DNA from: Phycisphaerae bacterium | GTDB lineage: Bacteria > Planctomycetota > Phycisphaerae > UBA1845 | Assembly: GCA_021604825.1 (NCBI GenBank) | Contig: BQJS01000081.1 | Coordinates: 1 to 20,147, forward strand | Direction of reading: 5' to 3' | Length of the DNA stretch: 20,147 bases | In this document: positions 7,838-15,400 of the stretch, piece by piece | Position numbering within the stretch: position 1 is the stretch's first letter | Layout: the number at the start of each line of letters is the position of its first letter | The notes under the pieces: generated by a model | Databases searched by the model: none | Told to the model about the DNA's origin: nothing | What the model saw: only the letters and a program-made list of their open reading frames with translations | Made by a program: the position numbers and the translations under genes

Positions 7838-8662
7838 CTACGCTCGTGATTGGTCGATGATCGTGGCCGGTTCGATCAACTGATCGTGGAGGGCCGGGCG
7901 TGCGGCTGTGAACGTTGCGCCGCGATTGACGTCTTCGTTCATGTCGAATGGAAAGAGTGGTTTGCCCCCGCCGCAGGTGATCCGCCCGCCCGATTCAATG
8001 ACCAATAAGTAACCAGCCGCAAAATCCCAGACTCGACAATCCATGCACACTGCGCCATCGAGTGCGCCCGTCGCAACATATGCAAGATGCATGGCGCTCG
8101 ATCCAAAATTGCGAATGCGAACGCGCATCGTCCACGCAGGCAACTGATCCATGTCGACGAGCGTGTGCGACGGTTGAAACGACACGACCGGCTTGCCAGA
8201 CTCGCGTGATGGTGATGAGTCAACCGATAGCTCGTTCAGCCGGAGACCTTGGCCGATCGAGGCGGAGTAAATGTCGGCTGAGTTCATATCCCCAATGACC
8301 CCAACGATCGGATTACCATTCATTAGCAAGGCAATCGACGTGCAACAACTGGGCAGACCGCGCACGTAGTTTCTGGTCCCGTCGAGCGGATCAATCACCC
8401 AGCAGAATTCGGTGTCGCCAGGCTGGGGCATGTCGCTTAGGTAGTCGGCTTTCTCCTCACACAGCACGGCGTGGGAAGGGTCGAGGTTTTTTACAGCGTG
8501 GCAGATGTGCTGCTGAATGGCATGATCGGCATTGGTGACCACGCTTCGGTCGACTTTCGTCGAGACGTTCATGTTGCCCCGAAACTGAGCGGCGATGATA
8601 CGAGCCTCGTCGGCTAACCCACACGCAAAGCGTCGAAAACCGGAAAGTTGTGCAGCATTCAT
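7838..8662 (-). CDS. Inositol monophosphatase family phosphatase (IMPase / CysQ / HisN type)
   Basis: A magnesium-dependent phosphatase of 274 residues, a typical length for the family. Visible motifs: the acidic pair in CEEK (E69, E70), the metal-binding DPLDGT (91-96, D91 and D94) and WDFAAG (212-217, D213), which together form the two- or three-metal site. A tentative substrate-end Gly stretch follows (VIESGG). Members act on inositol phosphates, 3'-phosphoadenosine 5'-phosphate, histidinol phosphate or fructose bisphosphate; the sequence does not decide which. Cytoplasmic. The frame extends upstream to 8773, but the extra 37 residues lack family similarity and overlap the divergent gene, so I chose the ATG at 8662, where the conserved helical N-terminus begins. 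No Shine-Dalgarno site precedes it, but an extended -10 lies just upstream. Divergent from the dehydrogenase gene. Confidence 0.9.
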   Translation of the reverse strand: MNAAQLSGFRRFACGLADEARIIAAQFRGNMNVSTKVDRSVVTNADHAIQQHICHAVKNLDPSHAVLCEEKADYLSDMPQPGDTEFCWVIDPLDGTRNYVRGLPSCCTSIALLMNGNPIVGVIGDMNSADIYSASIGQGLRLNELSVDSSPSRESGKPVVSFQPSHTLVDMDQLPAWTMRVRIRNFGSSAMHLAYVATGALDGAVCMDCRVWDFAAGYLLVIESGGRITCGGGKPLFPFDMNEDVNRGATFTAARPALHDQLIEPATIIDQSRA

Positions 8663-8669
8663 TGCGGTA

Positions 8670-8678
8670 ATTCTAACA
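8670..8678 (-). promoter_or_regulatory. Extended -10 element that would give a leaderless phosphatase transcript
   Basis: Read on the - strand, TGTTAGAAT (8678-8670) matches an extended -10 (TGn followed by TAGAAT). Seven bases separate it from the ATG at 8662, the normal distance to a transcription start, so the message may begin at the start codon. The lack of a ribosome site there fits. No good -35 is seen, as is common with extended -10 promoters. Confidence 0.4.
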
Positions 8679-8747
8679 CAATGGTTGGTGTTGACCATCG
8701 GGGGCGATCTTGGTGCCGTTCCTGGCGCTTGACCGCACGAGCACCAA

Positions 8748-9722
8748 ATGAAGAATGGGCGTGCTATGGGCAAGTCAGAATCGAAAATCCTTGTGGCAGA
8801 GCGCTACAGCGAAAGTGCTATTTCGCGCTTGCGTGCGTTTGGCGAGGTCATCGAACTTGATTCGTGTGATGACGCGACGATTCGCGCGGCGCTGGTTGAT
8901 GCAGATGCGTTGCTGGTGCGGACATACTCACGAGTGACTCGCGACTTACTGCAATCTGGAAGTCGCCTGAAAGTGGTGGGGCGCGCAGGTGTTGGCGTCG
9001 ACAACATCGATCTGGTCGCTGCCAAAGAAAATGACATCGTCGTGGTACACACGCCAGCCGCTTCGACCCAGTCGGTTGCGGAGCATGCCGTGGGATTGAT
9101 GGTTGCGCTGGAGCATCGCATCATCGCTTGCGACACGGCGCTACGTAGTGGCCGGTTTGCCGAACATCGCAGTGCAGTCGAGTGGCGGGAACTGGCCGAA
9201 TGTCGAATCGGGATTATCGGCATGGGGCGGATTGGTTCGCTCGTTGGCCGAATCTGTGCCGCCGGTTTGGGGATGGAGGTTGTTTACAACGATATTCGTT
9301 CGATTGAAATCTGCGAATTTGATGCTGCGCCGGTTTCGCTCGACGAACTCCTCCGGTTAGCCGACGTCGTTTCGCTTCACGTTCCACTTTCGTCGCAGAC
9401 GCGCGGGTTGATCGATGCCGATCGATTGTCACAAATGCAGGCCACGGCGCTGTTGATCAATACGTCCCGAGGAGCGGTGGTTGATAATCGAGCGTTGGCG
9501 GCTGCCCTGAGTGAATCGCGAATCGCTGGTGCGGCGCTCGATGTTTTTGAGGAGGAGCCACTCCCGGAGGAGCATCCGTTAATGACCGCACCCCGGACCA
9601 TTCTGACACCCCATACCGCCGGCCGATCCACCGCCGCACTGGCGCGGATGAACGATGTCGTTGATGACGTCATCGCCGTCCTGCAGGGTCAGCCCCCCAA
9701 GCACCCTGCCCAGATTCAATAG
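8748..9722 (+). CDS. D-isomer-specific 2-hydroxyacid dehydrogenase, D-3-phosphoglycerate dehydrogenase-like
   Basis: The 324-residue enzyme probably oxidises a D-2-hydroxyacid with NAD, most likely 3-phosphoglycerate as the first step of serine synthesis. Visible: GRAGVGVDNID (about 78-88) of the substrate domain, the Rossmann dinucleotide motif GIIGMGRIG (155-163) with an acidic residue D182 at the end of the next strand favouring NAD over NADP, and the catalytic Arg241 (NTSRGAVVD), Glu270 (DVFEEEP) and His289 (TPHTAG). It ends after the catalytic domain and lacks the C-terminal ACT or ASB regulatory domains of long SerA forms, so serine feedback through an ACT domain is not expected. Glyoxylate or hydroxypyruvate reductase is the alternative. 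A second ATG at 8766 is also a good start and fits better with a candidate promoter (TTGACC 8729-8734, AAGAAT 8751-8756). Confidence 0.9.
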   Translation: MKNGRAMGKSESKILVAERYSESAISRLRAFGEVIELDSCDDATIRAALVDADALLVRTYSRVTRDLLQSGSRLKVVGRAGVGVDNIDLVAAKENDIVVVHTPAASTQSVAEHAVGLMVALEHRIIACDTALRSGRFAEHRSAVEWRELAECRIGIIGMGRIGSLVGRICAAGLGMEVVYNDIRSIEICEFDAAPVSLDELLRLADVVSLHVPLSSQTRGLIDADRLSQMQATALLINTSRGAVVDNRALAAALSESRIAGAALDVFEEEPLPEEHPLMTAPRTILTPHTAGRSTAALARMNDVVDDVIAVLQGQPPKHPAQIQ

Positions 9723-9919
9723 TGCCGATCCTATGACACTCCAAACGGGTTTGCGCTTGCCTAATGGGAGATGGTTTTGATAATGGCGGCGACTCAGTGC
9801 CTGCCGGTCCACGATCGTTGGCGGACGACACGTCGCGGCACCCTTTCCGGCATTGGGCAAGGATTCAGAGTATTAGCCTTGGGTGACGCGCTGAGCGGGC
9901 GTTTAAGGCCACAGTCGTT
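9723..9919. other. Short intergenic gap
   Basis: Between the dehydrogenase and the hydrolase genes, on the same strand. No clear terminator, promoter or small gene is seen; a short frame at 9771-9992 overlaps the hydrolase start and looks non-coding. Confidence 0.4.
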
Positions 9920-11053
9920 TTGGAGGACGGCATCATCGTCGCGATCACCGAATTGCTACTGCGAAACTGGGCGCTCATCAGCATTGTGGTGACGCTGGTG
10001 ATCCTCGTGGTGGTTCCGATTCTGATCCTGCGTAAGTACGTTCACCTCATCGCCAATATTTTTGAAAACACACACGTCCCGCTTTCTTTCACGGCCCGCG
10101 ACTACGCTCGGGTTGGTGGCGAGGTGGTTGACTTTCGGGCGTTCGATGGGCACTTGCTCAAGGGCGTTTTCCTAAAGCCGAATCCCGACGCGACTCAAAA
10201 AGGGGTCGTCATTTTCGCCCACGAGTTGGACAGCGACAAATACAGTGCCAACCGGTATTGCGAAGCGCTGCTCAACGACGGATTTGAAGTGTTCGCATTC
10301 GATTTCCGTGGGCAGGGCGAGTCGATTGCTGAAGAAGGTTACAAGGTTCGACTCTGGCCCAGCGATCGCGAGCAAGCCGACATGCTTGGGGCGATCGCGT
10401 TTGTTGAAGATTGGCTGGAGCAACAGGGACGCCCGCGCGAGGTGGGGTTGGCTGGCGTATCGCGTGGAGCGGGCGCTGCGGTGATTTCAGCCGTACACGT
10501 GCCAAGCGTCAAGGCGATCATGATCGACGGCGGATTCAGCACCGACGCCTACCTCGAATATTTGATGCAGCGATGGGTGGGGATTTTTGCAAAAGTGCGA
10601 TTGGTTTACGAGAACCACCATCCGTCATTCTGGCGATTTCTGCGCTGGCTGACGATTCGCGAAGTCAGTCGCCGACAGAGCTGCCGCTTTCCCTCTGTGC
10701 GAAAATCGCTGCACCGGTTGGGATCGGTGCCATTGATGGTGATCCACGGCGAGAAGGACGGGCACATACCAGCCGCCCAGGCGCAGATGATTTACGAATT
10801 GGCCCGAGGGCCGAAGTATCTTTGGATTTGCCCGAGGGCGAAGCACAATCAAGCGGTTGTCTCGCAACCCGAATTGTACGGCAGCTACTCGGTTCGCTTT
10901 TTCAGGCAACATCTTTGCGGATTGGCGCAAGAGGAATCCCTTCGCGGTGACGGATTGCTCAGCCAGATCGCCCAGCCCCTTGATGAAACCCCGCGTATTT
11001 CGTACACCAAATACACCAAACCGGACCGAATGCGTACGCGGGCACGAAAGTAA
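9920..11053 (+). CDS. Membrane-anchored alpha/beta hydrolase (serine hydrolase)
   Basis: The 377-residue protein has one N-terminal transmembrane segment (about 17-38) followed by an alpha/beta hydrolase fold. Visible: the strand and oxyanion region GVVIFAHELDSD (about 95-106), FDFRGQGES (128-135), the nucleophile elbow GVSRGAG (S181), the acid D280 in HGEKDGHIP and the catalytic H309 in KHNQ. Members of this group are esterases, lipases, acyltransferases or peptidases; the substrate is not evident. The C-terminal 45 residues are basic and probably extend beyond the fold. The start is TTG: a stop at 9884-9886 closes the frame and this is the first start codon after it, with AAGG about 11 nt upstream. 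It leads a probable operon, 45 bases before the DUF971 gene. Confidence 0.85.
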   Translation: MEDGIIVAITELLLRNWALISIVVTLVILVVVPILILRKYVHLIANIFENTHVPLSFTARDYARVGGEVVDFRAFDGHLLKGVFLKPNPDATQKGVVIFAHELDSDKYSANRYCEALLNDGFEVFAFDFRGQGESIAEEGYKVRLWPSDREQADMLGAIAFVEDWLEQQGRPREVGLAGVSRGAGAAVISAVHVPSVKAIMIDGGFSTDAYLEYLMQRWVGIFAKVRLVYENHHPSFWRFLRWLTIREVSRRQSCRFPSVRKSLHRLGSVPLMVIHGEKDGHIPAAQAQMIYELARGPKYLWICPRAKHNQAVVSQPELYGSYSVRFFRQHLCGLAQEESLRGDGLLSQIAQPLDETPRISYTKYTKPDRMRTRARK

Positions 11054-11098
11054 TCGTCTCCCAATGGCGCGGTCACATTGCGATAGGATTCACTGAGA

Positions 11099-11446
11099 AT
11101 GGGTGCGAGCGACTCGGCAACACAGGATACATTTTCGGCGACTGATTTGAAGTTGAATCGGGCCGCAGGCACGTTGACCATTTCGTGGAAGGATGGCCAC
11201 GTCACTGTGTTGGATGCGCAGACGCTGCGCAAGGCATGCCCGTGCGCGACGTGCAACGAAACGCGGCGCAAAGAAACTGCTCAATTGTTCAACATTCTCA
11301 GCAGTGATCCAGGTACGGGGCCACCGCAAATAACCGGCGCGGCGCTTGTCGGCAATTACGCCATCCAGTTGAAATGGGCTGATGGTCACGACGCCGGGAT
11401 TTTCGACTTCAAACTCCTGCGATCCATGGACAAGGGCTCCGCCTGA
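11099..11446 (+). CDS. DUF971 domain protein (gamma-butyrobetaine hydroxylase-like N-terminal domain)
   Basis: The 115-residue protein is almost entirely one DUF971/GBBH-like N-terminal domain. Visible hallmarks are LRKACPCATC (43-52), with cysteines 47, 49 and 52, and the later NYAIQLKWADGHDAGIFDF (86-104), including the His in DGH. In gamma-butyrobetaine hydroxylases this domain binds zinc through Cys and His; stand-alone bacterial versions are often found near iron-sulfur or Mrp-type genes, but no such gene is here. Its role is unknown; metal binding is inferred from the cysteines. Start: ATG with AGGA (11085-11088) at about 10-nt spacing. It lies 45 bases after the hydrolase and 41 bases before the flippase-like gene, so co-transcription is likely. 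Confidence 0.88.
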   Translation: MGASDSATQDTFSATDLKLNRAAGTLTISWKDGHVTVLDAQTLRKACPCATCNETRRKETAQLFNILSSDPGTGPPQITGAALVGNYAIQLKWADGHDAGIFDFKLLRSMDKGSA

Positions 11447-11487
11447 ATCCTCGTTCGCAACCGCATTCCGACCTTTGGTACGTCACC

Positions 11488-12672
11488 ATGATCGCCTCAA
11501 TTCGCAAACGCCTGACCTTATTCTTGCGATTGCTCCTTTGCGCCCTGTTTGTGGCGTTGGCGATTCGTGGTGTGGCTATTCACGATCGAGTTTCGTTTCA
11601 CGCGACCGATGAATCGAATTCTGATGTTGTGGTGGCGAGGCTTCTCAATGAGCGCACCAATGATGTCGTGGTTCGCCGCGATGATGGGTCGGAGGAATCC
11701 ATCCCGCGAACACGGATCGCGAAAGACCAGGGCGGTCAAGATTTGATCGAGCGGGGTCTGATCACGGCATTTCGACAGACTGACAAATTCTTCGTCATGT
11801 TGGCTGTACTGATTTTTGCGCCCGTCACGCTGCTACAAGGCTTGCGCCTTTGGATCATGATGAGGGCGCAGGACATTCGCATTCCGCTACTTGAGTGCGT
11901 CAAAATCTCATTCGGTGGAAACTTTCTCAACTACGTGTTCATGATTGGCACGACCAGCGGTGATGTGTTTAAGGCATATTGCGCCGCGTCACACACCGAC
12001 ACGCACAAAACCGAAGCCGTCGCGACCATCTTTCTGGATCGGGCGGTTGGGTTGATGGGTCTGCTGTTCATCATGAGCGCTGTTGGATTGGGACTGTCGC
12101 AGGATCCCTTGGTGCGCCGCATCGGGGCGTTTGCGTTTTTGGTGTGCGTTTCGATGCTCATCGGGCTGTTGCTGGTTTCGACGCGATGGCTGCGCGCCCT
12201 TGCGCCAAGCCGTTTGATCGATCGACTGCCCGGTGCCGGTCACATCAAGCGTATCTTCGACGCGACGTGTCGCCTTTCGCGGCATCGCCCGATGGTCTTT
12301 GGCGCGGTGGGATTAGCCGCGATTCTCCAAACGTTCGCGATCGGTGCGTTTGTCGCGTGCGCTCGAGCGTTGCACATGGATTTTTCGGACGGCAAGATTT
12401 GGGATTACTTTTCGTACATCGCCACCGGACACGTGGTGGCCGCTGTGCCCATTAGCGCCCAAGGTTTGGGAACGATGGAACTTACGTACAAGACGTTGTT
12501 CTTAGGTTCGCATGGGACTCTTTCGCAATTGTTGTGCCTGGCGATTTGGGTTCGATTGTTGCAACTCGCGTGGTCGCTCCCCGGAGCGGCATTCACCATG
12601 ATTGGCGGATGGCGCAAAAAGGGGGAAGCCCTGATCGCAAACCCCGATCAGCCGCTGACGGACCCCGGATAG
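11488..12672 (+). CDS. LPG-synthase transmembrane / UPF0104 flippase-like membrane protein
   Basis: The 394-residue polytopic protein has about 7-8 hydrophobic segments (10-28, 100-124, 140-157, 180-204, 211-231, 268-292, 310-325 and 340-373). Family signatures of the lysylphosphatidylglycerol-synthetase membrane region are visible: SGDVFKAY followed by a conserved AVATIFLDRAVGL (157-189) and VPISAQGLGTMELTY (320-334). Such proteins move or modify lipid-linked substrates at the cytoplasmic membrane; without the soluble MprF catalytic domain this one is more likely a flippase or a glycolipid-associated protein. Unusually, residues 30-97 between the first two membrane segments form a hydrophilic insert with a beta-rich part (VVVARLLNERTNDVVVRRDD). 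Start: ATG without a clear ribosome site; alternative starts are not better. Last gene of the hydrolase-DUF971 operon. Confidence 0.85.
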   Translation: MIASIRKRLTLFLRLLLCALFVALAIRGVAIHDRVSFHATDESNSDVVVARLLNERTNDVVVRRDDGSEESIPRTRIAKDQGGQDLIERGLITAFRQTDKFFVMLAVLIFAPVTLLQGLRLWIMMRAQDIRIPLLECVKISFGGNFLNYVFMIGTTSGDVFKAYCAASHTDTHKTEAVATIFLDRAVGLMGLLFIMSAVGLGLSQDPLVRRIGAFAFLVCVSMLIGLLLVSTRWLRALAPSRLIDRLPGAGHIKRIFDATCRLSRHRPMVFGAVGLAAILQTFAIGAFVACARALHMDFSDGKIWDYFSYIATGHVVAAVPISAQGLGTMELTYKTLFLGSHGTLSQLLCLAIWVRLLQLAWSLPGAAFTMIGGWRKKGEALIANPDQPLTDPG

Positions 12673-12711
12673 TCAACTCGCACTTATCAGGTGCGCGATC
12701 AGGTGTCGCAA

Positions 12712-12787
12712 TTGTGCCCCTGCTCTGTGAGCAGTGCTAATTCAGATCAACTTCTCGAGAAGCACTGCTCACAGAGCAGTGGCACGA
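12712..12787. repeat. Large nested palindrome, REP-like element or bidirectional terminator
   Basis: Arms 12712-12738 and 12761-12787 pair over 27 positions with one mismatch (12719/12780) and one wobble; the inner 18 bp (TGCTCTGTGAGCAGTGCT and its complement) pair perfectly around a 22-nt loop. Each arm also holds its own small palindrome (TGCTC-TGT-GAGCA and TGCTC-ACA-GAGCA), so a cloverleaf or cruciform is possible. It lies between convergent genes, 39 bases past one stop and 31 past the other, with no T run. A dispersed palindromic repeat family is likely. Confidence 0.85.
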
Positions 12788-12818
12788 GCACGGGGTATGA
12801 TCTTACTTGTTTTGGATT

Positions 12819-15167
12819 CTACAACGAATCGGTAAATGCCGTTGTGAGGATCCGGTAGTCCCGTAGGTCCACGTCGCCGTCACGATCGAGATCCGCGTCG
12901 TCGAATTGAGCGCTGTTGCATCCGGTCAATATCGTGCTTGAACCGGGACCGGCCATGCAGTCTTCGAGCATCTGGAAATCGGTGATGTCCACATCGCGAT
13001 CGATGTCCAGATCGCCAGTGCGGCCTGGGCCTTCGACAATTGGACCGACGATGAAGTTCTGCGACACCTCAAGCGCCGAGAGCGCCTTGGAATACACGGC
13101 CAGCAAATGCACTTCGCCCAGCCACGATCGATCGAGCGTAAATTCATTGAACAATGCAAACCGATAGCTTTCGTCCCAGTTGTTGAAGTTGCCACCGACC
13201 GTAGCGGAGGCACGTTCGGCTTCGTCAACGTAGATCTTGATCTCACCATTGGAGCGACGGGTGAACACCAGATGAACCAATCCGTTTGATGTGGTGTTCA
13301 AAGCGGTGTCGGTCGACGGTTCGCCTTGGTTGTCTGTCGTAGTCGTTCGCAAACGCGTGCTGTACGACGTGTCATCCTGCATGAATGATACGTTGCGATC
13401 GTTGGTGTCTACGGAGACGGTCGCAATGCGAGCGGGCCCGCTTTGCGATAACGCTCCGAGTTCAATCCACGCCTCGATGGTAATTGCCCGCGACGAGCGG
13501 CATTCGTCGATGATCCGCTTGGCTGGTCCGATCGACGATGCAATCGTGTTTGAATCGACCGATAGTGAATCGGCGAGCCACGTGACCGCGCCGCCATCCT
13601 GAATGAATACATCGGTCGGGATTCCAGTGCTTGAAACATCGAGGATGCGCGTGCCGTTGCCATCTCGAAAATCATAGAGGACGACTAGATCGTCGATGAC
13701 CCGCGGGAAAATTTCAGCTTCATAAGCACCAATGTCGACGATCGGACGCGTTCCCGTTCCGGTGTCGGGAATTGAAACAACTTCGGCGAAGCGGTCGCTC
13801 CCAACGAGGTCGAGTGGAAGCGGTTCGTTGGCATTGCCATTGGTGTTCAGATCGGTCGAGTCGGGGGGGACAGCCCCATTGCTGCCGGCATCGATGCACG
13901 GCGAATTTGAGCCCAGACGCAGATTGCCGTAATTGTCATTGACGCCGTTGAACATTCCATCTGGGCCAGGATTCGGATCAGAGATGAATTTCGGGTCGTC
14001 GTCGATGTTGTGGTTGCCCGACCCGCCAAAAGGGATCGACGCGTCGGCGGGATTGCTATCTTGAATGCAGCAGTATCGAAGCGTCGTGCCGCCAAACGAA
14101 TCAAATACCTGAGCCGATTCGTCGAATCCGCCACCATCGCGGTTGCCCCAAATCACACTGTTCAGCACGGTCGCAACTCCGTCGTTGTAGTAGAGTCCGC
14201 CACCGCTACCGAGATCGCCCGCAAAGTTTCCGCTTACCGAACAGTTAATCATCGTCGGGGTGCCGCCGAAGAAGTAAGCCGCACCGCCGACGCCGAGGAC
14301 GGACGATACTGAGTTGCCGCTAAATGCCGAGTTTGCAATGAGCGGGGCGCCTTCGTCAATGCGAATGGCGCCGCCACCGGTGAACGAGGTGTTGCCGACG
14401 AAGAGTCCGTTGATCAGTGTAGCTTGACCCTGTCGAAAATAGACACCGCCGCATGTCGATACGCCGCGGTTTTGAATGAATTCGCAGGATGTAATCTTGA
14501 GCGTACCGCCATCGGTGCGAATTGCCCCGCCCGCATCGGCTGAGTTTTTCACAAAGCGACACGCGATAATCTTGGGGTTGCCGTCTTCATTGTAGAAACC
14601 GCCGCCGACATCATTGGGCGTACCCGGTCCGTTGCTTCCGTTTGCGTTGCCGGCTGTGATTTCAAATCCGTCCAAAATGGCAGTGGGGTCCACGCCGAAT
14701 TCTGCCCGAACGACGTGAAAACTGTTCTCCGTATTATTGACGAAATTGGAACCGTCGTTGTCATCGAGATCGCCGCTGAGCGTCGAAACGAACTCGTTTG
14801 TCGATCGATCATTCGGATCGCCGCCACCAGCCAACCCGCGATAGCCTCCAAGAATGACCACCTCGTCTTGCAACACAAATGATTCGGTTCGCGATCCGGC
14901 GACGGCGGCTGCTCCTTCCGAGTCATCGGGATGATAGGTTCCACCGGCGACGCGAATCTCTGTAATGAGCGCATTGACAGCCGCCTCAGCCAAACCATCC
15001 TGCAAATGTCGGTAGGCCGTCGCCCAAGTTTGACCGTCACCAGCCAATGGCGCATCGTCATCGACGTACCTCGTAACGCCAAGCACCGTGCAAGGGAATA
15101 TCGCCATACACGAAACAGCAATCGACCATACAACCGTGCGATATGTTTTTGGTAGACCGAGACCCAT
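12819..15167 (-). CDS. Secreted Pmp-type beta-helix protein with LamG-like and dockerin-like domains
   Basis: The 782-residue protein begins with a signal peptide (hydrophobic 11-30). Residues 31-60 (RYVDDDAPLAGDGQTWATAYRHLQDGL is the recognisable opening) and 65-150 match the start of secreted right-handed parallel beta-helix proteins. Residues 165-350 contain repeated GGG/GGA plus 'CxFxxNxa' turns typical of Pmp-like parallel beta-helix rungs, followed by a 'CIDAGSN' end cap and 'DIGAYE'. Residues 490-708 resemble a LamG/concanavalin-A-like jelly roll (WIELG, VHLVFTR, IKIYVDE, GEVHLLAVYSKAL). Residues 717-780 hold two calcium loops (DIDRDVDITDFQ and DLDRDGDVDLRDY), dockerin-like. The frame extends to 15287, but I chose the ATG at 15167 because GGAGGAGA (15179-15172) precedes it and the signal peptide begins there. 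Probably a surface adhesin or polysaccharide-binding protein. Confidence 0.9.
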   Translation of the reverse strand: MGLGLPKTYRTVVWSIAVSCMAIFPCTVLGVTRYVDDDAPLAGDGQTWATAYRHLQDGLAEAAVNALITEIRVAGGTYHPDDSEGAAAVAGSRTESFVLQDEVVILGGYRGLAGGGDPNDRSTNEFVSTLSGDLDDNDGSNFVNNTENSFHVVRAEFGVDPTAILDGFEITAGNANGSNGPGTPNDVGGGFYNEDGNPKIIACRFVKNSADAGGAIRTDGGTLKITSCEFIQNRGVSTCGGVYFRQGQATLINGLFVGNTSFTGGGAIRIDEGAPLIANSAFSGNSVSSVLGVGGAAYFFGGTPTMINCSVSGNFAGDLGSGGGLYYNDGVATVLNSVIWGNRDGGGFDESAQVFDSFGGTTLRYCCIQDSNPADASIPFGGSGNHNIDDDPKFISDPNPGPDGMFNGVNDNYGNLRLGSNSPCIDAGSNGAVPPDSTDLNTNGNANEPLPLDLVGSDRFAEVVSIPDTGTGTRPIVDIGAYEAEIFPRVIDDLVVLYDFRDGNGTRILDVSSTGIPTDVFIQDGGAVTWLADSLSVDSNTIASSIGPAKRIIDECRSSRAITIEAWIELGALSQSGPARIATVSVDTNDRNVSFMQDDTSYSTRLRTTTTDNQGEPSTDTALNTTSNGLVHLVFTRRSNGEIKIYVDEAERASATVGGNFNNWDESYRFALFNEFTLDRSWLGEVHLLAVYSKALSALEVSQNFIVGPIVEGPGRTGDLDIDRDVDITDFQMLEDCMAGPGSSTILTGCNSAQFDDADLDRDGDVDLRDYRILTTAFTDSL

Positions 15168-15400
15168 CGCTTCTCCTCCGTATTGATCAGACGTTCTGCC
15201 CGGCGTAGAAATTGTGATTCCATGATGATCTGAATCGAGCCGAGCTGGTAGCGCACAACCGTACCGAATGGCGAAGTGCGGCTTCACATTCCTTATTTCG
15301 GCTTGATGTTCGTCTGGTCTACAGTCGCTAGGGTGAGATAGCGCCCACGGACGTGTAATTGCCGTTAACGCCTTACTTCACGAGGACAATGGTGATCGAT
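15168..15400. other. Intergenic region between two - strand genes
   Basis: About 230 bases separating the lipoprotein from the beta-helix protein. It should carry the beta-helix gene promoter, but no strong -35/-10 pair is visible on the - strand; only the ribosome site next to 15167 is clear. No hairpin terminator after the lipoprotein stop was found. Confidence 0.4.

Noticed and set aside
9771..9992. 73-residue frame on + before the hydrolase gene
   Set aside because: Overlaps the hydrolase start in another frame, no ribosome site and no recognisable content.
14549..15256. 235-residue frame on - in another register of the beta-helix gene
   Set aside because: The alternative register has clear Pmp repeats and a signal peptide; this one is rich in Arg/Trp as typical of a shadow frame.
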